Shown here: positions 45,560-60,393 of the stretch, piece by piece
How positions within the stretch are numbered: position 1 is the stretch's first letter
Layout of the letters: each line of letters begins with the position of its first letter
Source: Chrysoporthe austroafricana
Lineage: Eukaryota > Ascomycota > Sordariomycetes > Diaporthales > Cryphonectriaceae
Direction of reading: 5' to 3'
DNA: 64,000 nt
NCBI GenBank assembly: GCA_001051155.2
Contig: JYIP02000004.1
Location: forward strand, 4,582,383-4,646,382
Position numbers and translations under genes: made by a program
Notes under the pieces: model-generated
What the model saw: only the letters and a program-made list of their open reading frames with translations
What the model was told of the DNA's origin: nothing
Database searches by the model: none

Positions 45560-46962
45560 ATGGCGTCCTCAAGCAATGGTACCCATACCAGAAATGGCGC
45601 CAGCCGCCCCCCGAACGGTTCGTGGAGTCTTGGACGCCAGATGAGCAGAGCACATGCTGATCCGCAGGATTCTAGGGACAAATGGGCGACGGCACAGCTT
45701 CTTTGAGGACTATGGCGTCTGGAAGGAGGCGCCCGTCTTGACGGGCAGCACCAAGTTTGAGCCTCTGCCAGATGTGAAGAACATCATGATCACCGGAGGA
45801 GCTGGCTTCATGTAGGCGGCCCGCCCCCGGCGTGATGGGCCTCCTGGCGCTGACACGTGAAAATAGTGCTTGCTGGCTCGTCCGCCACCTGACGCTGACG
45901 TATCCCCATGCGTACAACATCGTGTCCTTCGACAAGCTGGACTACTGCTCGTCGCTGAACAACACGCGCATGCTGAACGACAAGCGCAACTTCACTTTCT
46001 ACCAGGGTGACATCACCAACCCGGACGAGGTCGTTGGGTGCCTCGAGCGGCACAACATCGACACCATCTTCCACTTCGCGGCGCAGTCGCATGTCGACCT
46101 GAGCTTCGGCAACTCGTACGGCTTCACGCACACCAACGTGTACGGCACGCACGTACTCCTCGAGAGCGCCAAGAAGGTGGGCATCCGGCGCTTCATCCAC
46201 ATCTCGACGGATGAGGTGTACGGCGAGGTCAAGGACGACGATGACGATCTCCTCGAGAGCAGCATCCTCGCACCGACCAACCCGTACGCGGCATCGAAGG
46301 CCGCCGCGGAGATGCTGGTGCACTCGTACCAGAAGAGCTTCAAGCTCCCCGTGATCATCGTGCGGAGCAACAACGTGTACGGCCCGCACCAGTACCCGGA
46401 GAAGATCATCCCCAAGTTCAGCTGTCTTCTGAACCGCGGGCAGCCCGTGGTGCTCCACGGTGACGGCAGCCCGACGCGGCGGTACCTCTATGCGGGCGAC
46501 GCGGCAGACGCGTTCGACACCATCCTGCACAAGGGCACGATGGGCCAGATCTACAACGTGGGTTCGTACGACGAGATCTCGAACCTGACGCTGTGCAGCA
46601 AGCTGTTGGCGGAGATGGACATACCGCACGAGACGCAGGAGGAGCTCCAGAAGTGGGTCAAGTACACCCACGACCGGCCATTCAACGACCACCGCTATGC
46701 GGTGGACGGCACCAAGTTGCGGCAGCTGGGGTGGGACCAGAAGACGTCGTTCTCGGAGGGCCTGAGCATCACAGTGAATTGGTACCGGAACTTCGGCGAG
46801 AAGTGGTGGGGCGACATCTCCAAGGTGCTGTCGCCGTTCCCTGTGGTGTCTGGTACGGATGTCATCAGTGACAGGGAACCTGTGACGGACGTGCCGCAGC
46901 CCAAGAAGCGCAAGGTCAGCGAGCTGAACGGGTCCAACGGCAAGACCTTCCAAGTTTCTTAG
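45560..46962 (+). CDS. NDP-glucose 4,6-dehydratase (RmlB-like, extended SDR)
   Basis: Three exons, 45560-45617, 45676-45811 and 45867-46962, give 429 residues. Intron 1 (58 nt) has the weak donor GTTCGT and acceptor TCTAG; intron 2 (55 nt) has GTAGGC, branch CGCTGACA and acceptor AATAG and lies directly after the cofactor motif. The Rossmann motif is ITGGAGFIACWLVRHL near residues 57-72 (GxxGxxA rather than GxxGxxG). DKLDYCSSLNN binds the adenosine ribose. ISTDEVYGE and PYAASKAAAEMLVHSY supply the catalytic T, D-E and Y-x3-K. SPTRRYLYAGDAADAF and YNVGS follow as in RmlB. It should convert UDP- or dTDP-glucose to the 4-keto-6-deoxy sugar, the first step towards rhamnose. In fungi the UDP form is the more likely substrate. 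The tail KKRKVSELNG resembles a basic nuclear-type cluster but is probably incidental. Confidence 0.9.
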
Positions 46963-47550
46963 GTTCTCCGGGTTTTCTTTCTTTTTTCATTCTTGGTGTT
47001 GGATAAGCACGGGACTGGAGCTCCGGGACTGGGAACGGGAGGGCGGGTTCATGCTTACTGGGACATATTCACGGCGTTCTCAGGAGACTCGAGGGATCTC
47101 TTAGGTATTAGCTGCCTATCCCCAGCGGACGAGGTATGATATCGGCCAATCTATATGTCTGTCTGTGGCTGTGACTTTGACTGTGACGGTGACGGTGATG
47201 TTCCGAGCTATTCGAAATCTGATGTTCTGGGGAGGCATACCCGTCTCTCTTGTAGTCTGTCGAACCAGTGCGGGAAACGGATCGAGGAGGACGACTTGAT
47301 GCGAAATGAAGAAGGATGTGAGGCGGCAGAGAAACCTGTTGCCTTCAAATAGTCCAGATGTGTCCCTGCTCCCGGGAAGGGCACGTCCCGTTGACCACCC
47401 CTAACAACTTCCCTCCCCGGCGCCTGGCGTCCCTTCCTTCTCTACATCCAAGAAGAGTCTGATGGAGGTCCACTCCCCCTTTGCTATCCTTGTTCTTTCA
47501 TCCTCGTCCTCATCCTCGCCGACTCATCATGTCAGGGCTGGTCTTAGAGG

Positions 47551-47991
47551 ATGCCTGTGTGCTCAGTTGAGTATCCACGCTCAGGCAGCCAGCTCGATGC
47601 CTCTGACCTGCTCGTTCTGTCTGGGACCCTCAGATTCCTCGTGCATAGTCCAATGGCCGTTGCGAAGGTGACCAAGTCTTCAACCAATAATATGACGACC
47701 CCAAGGCGAACTTCGACTACTGCCCATACTATGACGGTCTATGAACCCAGACGCCCTTGTCCGAGGCTGCCGCCAACGATAACCTGGGGGAATTTAGATG
47801 ATGTGGCTATCTGTACCGTCCTGCTGCAATCATTCGTCGAATTGGACACAGCTGGCCTACCCACCGAGGACATTGGCTACAAGGTGTGGCGCAAGATGCG
47901 AGGAGACCACAGCGCGCTGATCTACAAGATCTGCGTCGAGTCTATTACGCTACTCAAAACAGCAACGCGAACGGCGGTGGGATCTCATTGA
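47551..47991 (+). pseudogene. Possible decayed BTB/POZ-domain fragment
   Basis: The frame contains SDLLVLSGTLRFLVHSPMAV, which fits the opening of a BTB/POZ domain (S-D-L, hydrophobic strand, F-x-V-H-x-x-x-L/M). No clear remainder of the domain follows in the same frame. Fragments with coding-like composition (DDPKANFDYCPYYDGL) appear in another frame further on. This suggests a broken or intron-split gene. It could equally be chance similarity. Confidence 0.25.
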
Positions 47992-50900
47992 AGAAGCGTG
48001 AGTCTTTGTGGTGATCATGTAGGTCATCATGTTGACGGTAGGTCCTCCAAATTATTCTTGGCTCGTACACCCGGTTTGGCCCAGCTGCTGACTTTGTTGC
48101 ATGTAGGTCTTAAGTACGGCCGGGTACCCAAAGCAATAGCACTGACATCTAGACACTTGGCTTCTTAGTAGGGCAAACTTTGATATCAGATCGGAATGAG
48201 GAAAAAGGAGAAGAGACGCGGTGAGATTTGTCGTGGGGACGAAGGCGTCTGTGGTAGGCGTCGTTGTCTCGTGGCCGCGATGGAATTTCTATGCAGACAT
48301 TCAATCGCTGTGTTCATTACACTGACCGAGATACACTCACCAATACTAGAACCACGTACCGCAGCATATAGCTTAGGTACATAGCCGCCGCGAGCTAACA
48401 TACTTGGCCTATGGGCAATCAACCGCCTTCTCGGCGCGTGGCCATACCTATTCCCATGCTGGTTCTCGTTATTCGGCCTTGCATCGTTTCCTGAGCTGAG
48501 GGGTCAGCAGGACATCCCCTTCATACCCTCGAGGTGATACACCCTAGCCCAACCTCCAACTCACTTGGTTCAGCCACCCCGTGATCACCATGTGCAGTCT
48601 GGCCCTCTGAGAAGTCTGCCATCATGACGGGCTCAGCGGCTCATACCGGTGGTTCAGCATTTTCCCGTGCCTCAGATGTTGTCGAGCCGGCGGAGTGCCG
48701 CCTGAACGAAACGCTGGAGATCCCACCTCGAAGAAACATGAGCTAGAGATGGTTCCATTTATCTTCATCCTGATCTATCACTCTTTCATTACCTTATCAT
48801 TTATGCTGTTGGGCCTGTCCACTTGCTGTCTCAAGTTGTGGCCTGAAGTTCCTCAAATCAGAGCTGGCGACGACTTCTTTCCTTCCACGGGTGTCTTGAG
48901 GATATGAGGCGATAAAAGGTAACTCTATGAATCACTTACCGCAGTCTTCCGAGCCGACTCGTCAGGATATAGAAAGCCGAAGAAACTGAGGCTCGGTCTT
49001 GAACCTGTCCTGAAACAGCTCGTTGTCCGGGCAAGAGTAGGTGCATACATGCCAACCATAGCACCGGCATGAATCACATTTCCCTACAGCCACAAGTAAA
49101 CCTCACCGAGCATCTTGTCGTCAGCATTGGAGGAGTAGGTACTATCCGAGTCCCATGTCTCATTGGAGATTGGCGTTCCGAGGTAGCTAGAGACTTAGAG
49201 CCCGTTGAGCCACCACCTCCACTGAAACCACCGCCCATGTCCATCCCCTTAACCTCCTGCTCGTATAGGAGAAAACGGTATATACCGGTGATGACACCTG
49301 CGTCCTGTTGGCTCTTGACGCCTTCGGCTATGGCGATACCTGGTAGGTACGGATCCGGCGACAATGCCTCGATCTGCTGGCCGCCCTCGGGGACATTCCA
49401 AGAAGGGCACCGTCAACCAGGTTCAGACCCACGGTGAAATACTCCTTCCCCACGATGCGGAAATGTGTGTTGTGAAAGCTGCCTCATGGTTGGAAACACG
49501 AAGGAGTGAAACAAGGAACGTGTGTCTTAGAAGGATGACGATTTTACAGCAAAAACATCTTCTATACTTCAGCGCACAACAAGAAGGACAGAATACTAAG
49601 TCTACCCAACACGGAATTCTGGCCATCGCCATTACAATGCTCCTGATGTCATTCTTACCCAATGAATGTCCCGAACGTACTTTATGGTTTGCGAATTCAG
49701 AGCCCGCACCAGCCGTCATGAAAGGAGCATTATCCCGGGCTCCGCGTCCTGTGGAGTCCGGCCTCGCCCCCTTCGTCCCCGTAATATGTGAACACGGACC
49801 AGTAACCCCAGGACAGCGCAACCTCATATTGGGGAATACTCCCAGTCACATACCAGGCTATTTATAAGTAATTTGGCCAGTCTGTTCGTGGAGATGCGCT
49901 TGACATCGAATCTACGCTGTAGGTCGCCGCCGACGACAACGGAACCTGTCCGGCCAGTCGTGGGAGGAGCCATGGGACGCAGCCTGGACGCGGGACTGGC
50001 AGCAGGTGTTACATGTAGCGCGGCGGCTTGATGTATGGGATCTACCCAGTCAGACTTTAATGCAGGTACGACGTGGCCGCAAGGCGTGGGTGTGAGACGA
50101 GGCTGATGGCATCTTTCCCATATAAAAGGGGGAAGAGGATAGCCAGGGAGATTTGGGCCCATCGAGCCGGTTATTGAACGGGAAGATCCGGTTAGTTCCC
50201 GCGCAATGGGTCCGGAGGGAAAAGGAGAGTCTAGAGCGTTGTTAGCAAAGAAATTATGGAAGACGCATGGCCGTGTTGGGCCAGACGTGTGTATCAAGGT
50301 ACCAATTTGATTCGGGCATAGGGCTGCGATGCTGCCTAGGAGTCCCCTTCCGTCGGTTTTACTCTAGCCTCGGGAGGTGCCGCACAAGGAACACGGTAGC
50401 CCAGCACCTCAGCTCTTCCTATTTCCCTTTACTGGTCGTCTTTTTTTCCCACAATCTCCTGCTCTTCATCTTCGGCCCTAGCCACCAGTGTCATGAAGCT
50501 GAGCAACTGCGGAGCAGCATTTCCTGATCACGCTTGGCAACAGCTCGCATTGGCCATACCACGACGCCCATTCTGTCGAGCGTGGAGGGACATAATAAAT
50601 CATCACATAGCATAACACAAACCTGGATTCGATAAAACTCGTCTTGCCCACGAGTCTTGGGCAAGCGTTCATGGCCCGGATTATGAGGTGACAGTCATCA
50701 AAGCCGGAGGGAACTGTGTATATGCTTCCGGGAAATCCGGAACAGCCCCGCGGCTCGACCCGCCGAACCGTTTGAGACGATCCTACTATCCCGTTGCAAG
50801 GCCTCCGGTGACCAAGACCTTTTTCAAACAGGTTGGTGCAACGAACGCCATCGGTCACCGTTCAAGTGATCGCGCAGGGGTGAGTAGGTGGGAGGCGAGA

Positions 50901-52816
50901 GCGAGGACGGTTGCGTGACAGGTTGGAAACGAAGAGCCCAGTTCGGCAGCCCGCTGGGTCTCGCTCCCACCGCGTTTCAATGACGATCATTGTTTTCTCC
51001 GCAATATCCAACCAACCAAGTCACGGCTTTCCGGCCATTGAGGGCGCGGCTAGGTGGTCTTGCCAGCACGACGTCTGTGTGGTGGTCATCTTCCGGACGC
51101 TACCAGGCTCTTCCGGCTGAGCTCTCGATTCAGGCTCGGGAGGGCTTGCATGGTTGCATGGTTTGCTCCATACGTCAATGCCCCAGAGCATGCATCTTCC
51201 AGATGGCTGATCGTCGTGTGTACGGAGCTCGGCGTCCCGCCCTGATTTGTCGAGTTTTGGGTGAGAGGAGGATGTCAGATGAAACAAGCCTCTCCGACGG
51301 CATGAATGTAGTACGGTCCCGTGCTTATGTACATCCATCCGTACATAGTGGCGTACTGTACGTGTTCAGAACCCAACTCACCCTTCTGGCCGCTGTTGGT
51401 CTCATTTCGGACTTGGGGCGCGGCTGTACTGGGTGGGTAGAGGAGCTGGCTGACCGGCTGGTGGATTATGCTGTCGTCCCTGGAAATTGATTGTCTTGCC
51501 CTCCCGCCTCAACATTCACCAGCCAACGGGCAAGAGGCAGAGCCAGAGCCAACAGACAGCTCAGGTAACCGTTGGGAAAGGGGCAGATTTATGGAGGATG
51601 TGAATTAGAGATGATCTGCTCGCTTACCGAGAGCCGACCTGCATGCAGTATGTACCACAATGCTGGGAGGCTCGGCAGGCTCTGCAGGCTCTCTCTCCCG
51701 CCTGCCTGCCCGTCCTGGCTGATCGTGATGAGGAATGCGTGGAGATGATCAGGGTGATGTGTTGTCACTGCTCTGGCGACCGGATGACCCCTCAGGTCTC
51801 ACTTCCGTGTTTGTTGAAGGTTCGGGTGGAGGAGACAGAAGCCCTGCTGCGGCCGTCACGTCCAGTAGGTAGCAGCAAGGGCGGATTAGGTACGAGACGC
51901 GCCAGCCAATCTCGGCCTGTTGCCCAGGTATCGCCTCCCTCCCACGCCGCCTGTGGGCTGCGGGGCCAACGCAGGGCCGCCGCCGCACCCGCGGGCTGCC
52001 GCTCGCCTGAAAACACTGGTGCAGCGCGCAGTGCTCCCCAGCTGGCGTTGCAGGGCAGCAGGGGCGCCGGGCTAGTATTGCTAGGGGTCAGATCAGCCGC
52101 AAGTGCACCAACCACAGGCCTTGCCGCCCGTGCTGGGGTGCCATTCGTTCCCCTTTCCCTCCCGACATCCGCCAGCCGACCTGCTGGGCAGCCCACCCAC
52201 CCAGCCGGCCAGCACGCACAGCAGCCCGCCAGCCCAGAGGGGCGTGAGAGGCCCGATACGCTATCGATGGGGCCGCCCGTTTCCTCCACAGCCCTGGGGC
52301 CTACCCTATTCACCTTAATCTTGCCTGCTGCAGGGCAACTCGCGACACCTCGCTCACCGAGCACCAAGCACCAAGCAGGTCCGCCTTGTCCCTCGCCCGC
52401 ATTCCCAGTGATCGTTCGTTATTACGGCTCAGACGACGAGGCCTGCGCTCTCGAGCTGCGTCTGCGCTGCCAGATCCTGCCTGCACCGGGCATCCCGTCC
52501 CGCGCGGGCTGTTGCTCTGTGAACACAACACAGTGACCAGCAACTAGTCAGCCGGCCGTCATCCGCGGCGATCGCAAGCCCACCCCCCACCCCGCAGTCA
52601 CCGCCTTGTCTCGTCTTGTGCTGCCTCTGCTTCTGATCCCTGCGTCTTGGCTCGAGAGTATTGTGGCCCAAGAGAAAGGCGAAACAGCCCCTGACTATAC
52701 CCGACCCTGGGGCCGGACCCGACCCAAACGCTCATCAAGCTGGACCAGACACAAACCATCGATCGCCCTCTCCCAATCTCATCCTCCTCCCACAAAGGAG
52801 ACGACATCGCGCAGGC

Positions 52817-52903
52817 CACAGCACAGCACAGCACAGCCCAGCCGTCGACCGCAACCCTGCCCTGCCCTGCCCTGCCCTGCACCGCATCGCATCGCATCGC
52901 ATC
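52817..52903 (+). repeat. Cluster of pentanucleotide tandems: CACAG x4, CCCTG x5, GCATC x4
   Basis: CACAG occurs four times at 52817-52836, CCCTG five times at 52855-52879 and GCATC four times at 52884-52903. All lie in the presumed leader of the PAK kinase gene, 0.6-0.7 kb before its ATG. Confidence 0.85.
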
Positions 52904-53496
52904 TCCGCTCGACTGGCCTCGCCCTGCCTTGTATCGACTTTAGGCGGTCCGACTCAATCGTGCGGCATCTGCGTTGCGTGCCTCGTAACCGCCTCCCCGA
53001 CACAGTCGACCACCACTGCACCTGCACTTGATCCCCTTCTTCAGCGCCCAGCGTCAGGACTGACACTGGCTTGCCTTGCCGTCCTCACTTCACCTCATCG
53101 AATCCGCACCCGACGGGCCCAGCCTGACCGTCCAGGCCCTGGGGCGACTGCACCGCGGCCTCACCTCCCCCTCCTCCCCTGGGCTGTCTCCCGTACAACC
53201 CGAGGATACCTGTGCCGGGGACGTCTATCGTGAGATTGCGCGTTGCTCCTCCCGATGGTCGCCTTTCCACCCCAGAATTGAAGTTCACCATCTGCCGGCT
53301 GTTCGACGTGAACAGGTTCGGCTTCACCCTGTCTCCTGGGCGCTATCTCAGAAGACGCTCCACCGGCTGAGGGACCATCTCGGGAACACATCCCTTGTTT
53401 GGCCCTCGCAGCTGCTTCTCGCGGCTTCTGTCCTGGCTTCCAACATCGCATTGTTGCCGGATCCATTCGGGCTTGCTTTGCCACTTTTAAATCACA

Positions 53497-56386
<2,890 letters not shown>

Positions 56387-57250
56387 TCCATGGGGGCGAG
56401 GAAGGTGATACCTAGAGGGTCGCGGCTGATTCTATTTTTAAGGCGGACCCAGCCGCCGAGGCATGACTGGAGCAAAACTCCCGCGCGAGGCGCCCAGCTG
56501 ATCATGGCTTTCACGACGTTCTATGATACTTGATTCCCCGTCTGAATTAGCACAGCCTCTGCAGGTGGAACAAGCAACAGGCCTGCGCTCGTGGGTTTGG
56601 GTGGGGGGGGGGGGCTGTTTGTTCTCTCTCGAGGCCGAAAGTCATGCAGATACTGCCCGAGCGTGTCAGGTCATGGCGTCGAGGTCGTTCTTGGGCCGAT
56701 GAGCAAGGCATCTTTTTACACAAGTCGTCACCTTGGAGAGGAACGGTGAAGACGGGCAGAGTAGAGGCCTGAAGGACGTAGTAGGAAAGAAGGGCTGATA
56801 TAAGGGAGAAACGAGAGATGGATGGTATTAGACAATACGGACCCATAGGCATGGGGTCGAAATGCATACGGTAATTATTTTGATATTCATGTTGGCTCTG
56901 TCTCGTCTCTCATTGCGTTCTGAGGTGTATGCTCTGATGCTGGCAGTCTCAGCTGTGTGGTGTAGCATGTAGTGTACCCAGCTAGGCCAAGAGGTAGCTG
57001 CTAAGGCAAGCCACTGGCGGTGCATGTGCCACACAAGGACTAAAAACCACTGACGTCGTCCCCTGGGAGCCCCAACACACCGGCAGGCAACTGTCCTATC
57101 TGCGCGTCGCATGCTACTAACACCATCAGAGAGCTCCTTATCCAGGCCGGCCCACGTATTCTTGTAGACGACGACCACCACCCTGCCGATCCTGGCACCA
57201 CCACGGAGCTCGTGACTATGAAGTCTCCCAGCTCATGACGCACCTGAGAG
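56387..57250. other. Spacer between CLA4 and VPS18
   Basis: About 860 bp holding the CLA4 3'UTR and the VPS18 promoter. A G-run occurs at about 56602-56613. No gene was seen. Confidence 0.45.
57218..57238 (+). promoter_or_regulatory. uORF (six codons) upstream of VPS18
   Basis: ATG AAG TCT CCC AGC TCA TGA ends 12 nt before the chosen VPS18 start. A further out-of-frame ATG at 57235 overlaps the start region. Both would matter only if the mRNA begins upstream of them. Confidence 0.35.
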
Positions 57251-60200
57251 ATGGCTCTACCGATGACCAACGGCGGCGGGTTCGCGGCGGGCGACCTGGC
57301 CGAGAGCAACGGGCTGGGCCAGCTGCCCATCTTCAGCGTCGAGCCCGTGCAGTTGGCCTTCTCGATCTCGGCGGACTTCGTGGCGGCGCAGGTTGCGAAC
57401 AATGTGTTGATACTGGCGCTGTCGACAGGGAGGATTTTGAGGATCGACCTGGAGAGGCCGGAGGACATTGACGGTATGCACACACGCACCTGAGACCCAG
57501 GCGCTCGAGGGCAGGACGACGGAGCCCAGGAGACTGTGGAGGTGTAGTGGATCAAGCGCTGACGACCTATCTACAGATATCGATCTCCCGAAACGGCCCT
57601 CTGAGGCAGGCGTCATCCGCCGCATGTTCCTCGACCCCACCGCCTCGCATCTCATCATCTGCACCTCCCTCGGCGAGAACTACTACCTCCACTCGCAATC
57701 CCGCACACCACGGCCCCTCGCCCGCCTTCGCGGCGTCTCCCTCGAGTGCGTCGCCTGGAATCCCGCCCTCCCTACCGCCTCGACGCGCGAGATCCTGCTC
57801 GGCGCCAGCGACGGCAACATCTACGAGGCCTATATCGAGACGGCCACCGAGTTCTACCGGAAGGAGGAGAAGTTCCTCAAGGTCCTGCAGAAGATCCCCG
57901 ACGGCCCCGTCACGGGCCTCTGGGTTGATATCCTGCCCGGCCGTGCCGAGGTCCGGAGGGTCATGGTCGCGACGCAGACGCGGCTGTACCACCTCACCGG
58001 CAAGGTCGGGCGCGGCGAGGGGTCTGGGTCCATCTACACGCGGCTGTTCGAGGCGGAGCAGCCCGTCGCCCACGAGCTGTCGCGGACGGCAGGTGCGACG
58101 GCATCTGGGCTGGTTGTCTCGCCTGATCCGGCGGGCGAGACCGGCGCCGTGTATGAGGCTGCTGCCCCGGACCGGACCTTTGCCTGGCTGAACTCGCAGG
58201 GCGTCTTCTGCGGGAGGCTCCTGCTCAGCCCGCAGCAGGGCACAGACCTCGGCGCGAAGGTGTTTGGGGAGTCCAAGTTGCTCTCGAGGGCGCAGCTCGC
58301 TGCCTCGACGGACCCGGCGATCCGGAGGCGGTCGACGGTGGATAATATCGAGGCGATAGTTTTGACGCAGTGGCATGTCGTTGCGCTGCTTGGCGGGCGC
58401 GTGGTGGCTGCGAACAGGCTCACAGGCGCACAGGTCTACGACCAGCTGATCCTTGACCAGGGGCAGAGGGCGGTCGGGCTGTGCGTCGACCTGCAGAAGA
58501 ACACCTTCTGGCTGTTCACGGCTCAGGAGATCTTCGAGATCGTGGTGAGCGATGAGGACCGGGATATCTGGAAGATCATGCTCGAGCAGCAGCAGTTCGA
58601 TGCAGCGCTGCAGTATGCGCACTCGCCGGCGCAGAAGGATGCGGTGGCGAAGGCGAGCGGTGATTATCTGATCAGCAAAGGGCTCTATGCCGATGCCGCA
58701 GGCGTGTACGGCAAGAGCAGCAAGCCATTTGAGGAGGTCGCCTTGACGTTCCTGGATAATGGGCAGCACGATGCGCTGAGGAAATATCTGCTCACAAAAC
58801 TGGGCACATTCAAGAAGGCGGCAATTATGCAGCGCATCATGATCGCGACGTGGCTGATCGAGATCTTCATGGCGAAGCTGAACACCCTGGACGACACGAT
58901 CGTGACAAAGGCGGAGCTGACGGAGAACCTGAACCCAACACAGACGCAAGAGCAACTTTCGACCGTACGGAGCGAGTACCAGGAATTCGTCACCAGACAC
59001 AAGTCTGACCTGGATAAGAGGACGGTTTACGACATCATCAGCAGCCACGGCCGGGAGGACGAGCTGCTGTTCTTCGCGAACGCGGTAAACGATTACAACT
59101 ACGTCCTCTCGTACTGGGTCCAGCGGGAGAGGTGGTCTGAGACGCTCAACGTGCTCAAGAGGCAGACAGACCCGGCCGTCTTCTACAAGTTTAGCAGCGT
59201 GCTGATGACGAATGCCGCAACGGACCTGGTTGAGATCCTCATGCGGCAGTCGAACCTCAACCCGCGGAATCTCATTCCCGCCCTCCTCGAGTACGACCGC
59301 ACCTATAAGGGTCAGCTGGCGCACAACCAGGCTGTCCGGTACCTCCTGTACGTGGTCAACCAGCTCAACTCGACCGACGCAGCGGTTCACAACACGCTTG
59401 TATCGATGTACGCAAGCCATCCCACCCGTGACGAATCGGCTCTGTTGGCATATCTCGAGTCTCAGGGCGATGAGCCGCATTTCGACCGCGACTTCGCGCT
59501 GCGTCTGTGCATCCAGCACAAGCGCGTGCTGTCGTGTGTCCATATCTATTCCAATATGGGGCAGTACCTGCAGGCCGTGGACCTCGCGTTGTCGCATGAC
59601 GAGATCGACCTCGCGTCGTTGATAGCAGACAGGCCGATGGACAACCCCCAGCTCCGCAAGAGACTCTGGCTCGCGGTCGCGAAGAAGGTCATAAGCCAGT
59701 CGAACGGGATCAAGACCGCGATCGACTTCCTAAAGAAGTGCAGCGACCTCCTGCGGATCGAGGACCTGATCCCGTTCTTCCCGGACTTCGTGGTGATCGA
59801 CGACTTCAAGGAGGAGATCTGCACCGCGCTCGAGGACTACTCGCGGAATATCGACACCCTGAAGCGGGAGATGGACGAGTCCTCCCAGACCGCCGCCAAC
59901 ATCAAGCTCGACATCACAGGGCTGGACCACCGGTACGCGATCGTGGAGCCCGGGGAGAAGTGCTACATCTGCGGGCTGCCGCTGCTGAGCAGGCAGTTCT
60001 TCGTGTTCCCGTGCCAGCACGCATTCCACTCGGACTGCCTGGGGAAGGAGGTCCTCAAGCAGGCGGGCGTGGGCCGGGGCAAGCGGATCCGGGAGCTGCA
60101 GATCATGATCACCCGGGGCGTTGTGCAGGGTGAGAGGAGAGAGGCGGCCGTCAGGGAGCTGGACGGGTTGATCGCGAGCGCCTGGTGAGTTCTTTCTCTT

Positions 60201-60393
60201 TTTCTCTTTTTTTTGTCCCCTCGTTTCTTACCCCTGATGGATGACTCTGTGTGGTGGCTATCCATGTCTTGCCATGACCGTGCTGACTGTATTGGTTGTC
60301 TGGTCTAGCATCCTCTGTAGTGATTATGCCATCAAGAGGATCGACGAGCCGTTCGTCAAGGCGGATGATAACCTCTCGGACTGGGCGATATGA
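57251..60393 (+). CDS. VPS18: Vacuolar sorting protein 18 (HOPS/CORVET core subunit)
   Basis: Three exons, 57251-57473, 57577-60184 and 60309-60393, give 971 residues. Donors are GTATGC and GTGAGT, acceptors CTACAG and GTCTAG, with CGCTGACG as branch of intron 1. The N-terminal third is the Pep3/Vps18 beta-propeller (VQLAFSISADFVAAQVANNV, then GVIRRMFLDPTASHLIICTS). An alpha-solenoid with a clathrin-heavy-chain-type repeat follows (IPALLEYDRTYKGQLAHNQA and YASHPTRDESALLAYLESQ). The C-terminal RING-H2 variant is split by intron 2: CYICG near residue 868, PCQHAFHSDC, and CILCSD encoded by the last exon. Vps18 is a scaffold shared by the CORVET and HOPS tethering complexes that fuse endosomes, autophagosomes and vacuoles. 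An earlier out-of-frame ATG at 57235 and an in-frame ATG at 57263 leave some doubt on the exact start. Confidence 0.95.

Larger units (their letters stand above)
46963..53496. other. Gene-poor 6.5 kb region ending in the CLA4 promoter and leader
   Basis: Only a possible BTB/POZ fragment (47551-47991) hints at a gene. The longest frames, such as 51643-52536 (+), are low in coding signal and have no domain. From about 52.6 kb on, C-rich sequence with CACAG, CCCTG and GCATC tandem runs looks like the long 5' leader of the PAK kinase gene. A perfect 8-bp hairpin sits near 50644-50667 (CTTGCCCA and TGGGCAAG). Confidence 0.45.

Noticed and set aside
51643..52536. 297-codon open frame on the + strand
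   Set aside because: Composition (A, P, S, R) mirrors the local C-rich DNA; no domain, no conserved block.
57567..59597. 676-codon open frame on the minus strand opposite VPS18
   Set aside because: It is an antisense shadow caused by GC-biased third codon positions; the + strand carries the clear Vps18 domains and RING finger.
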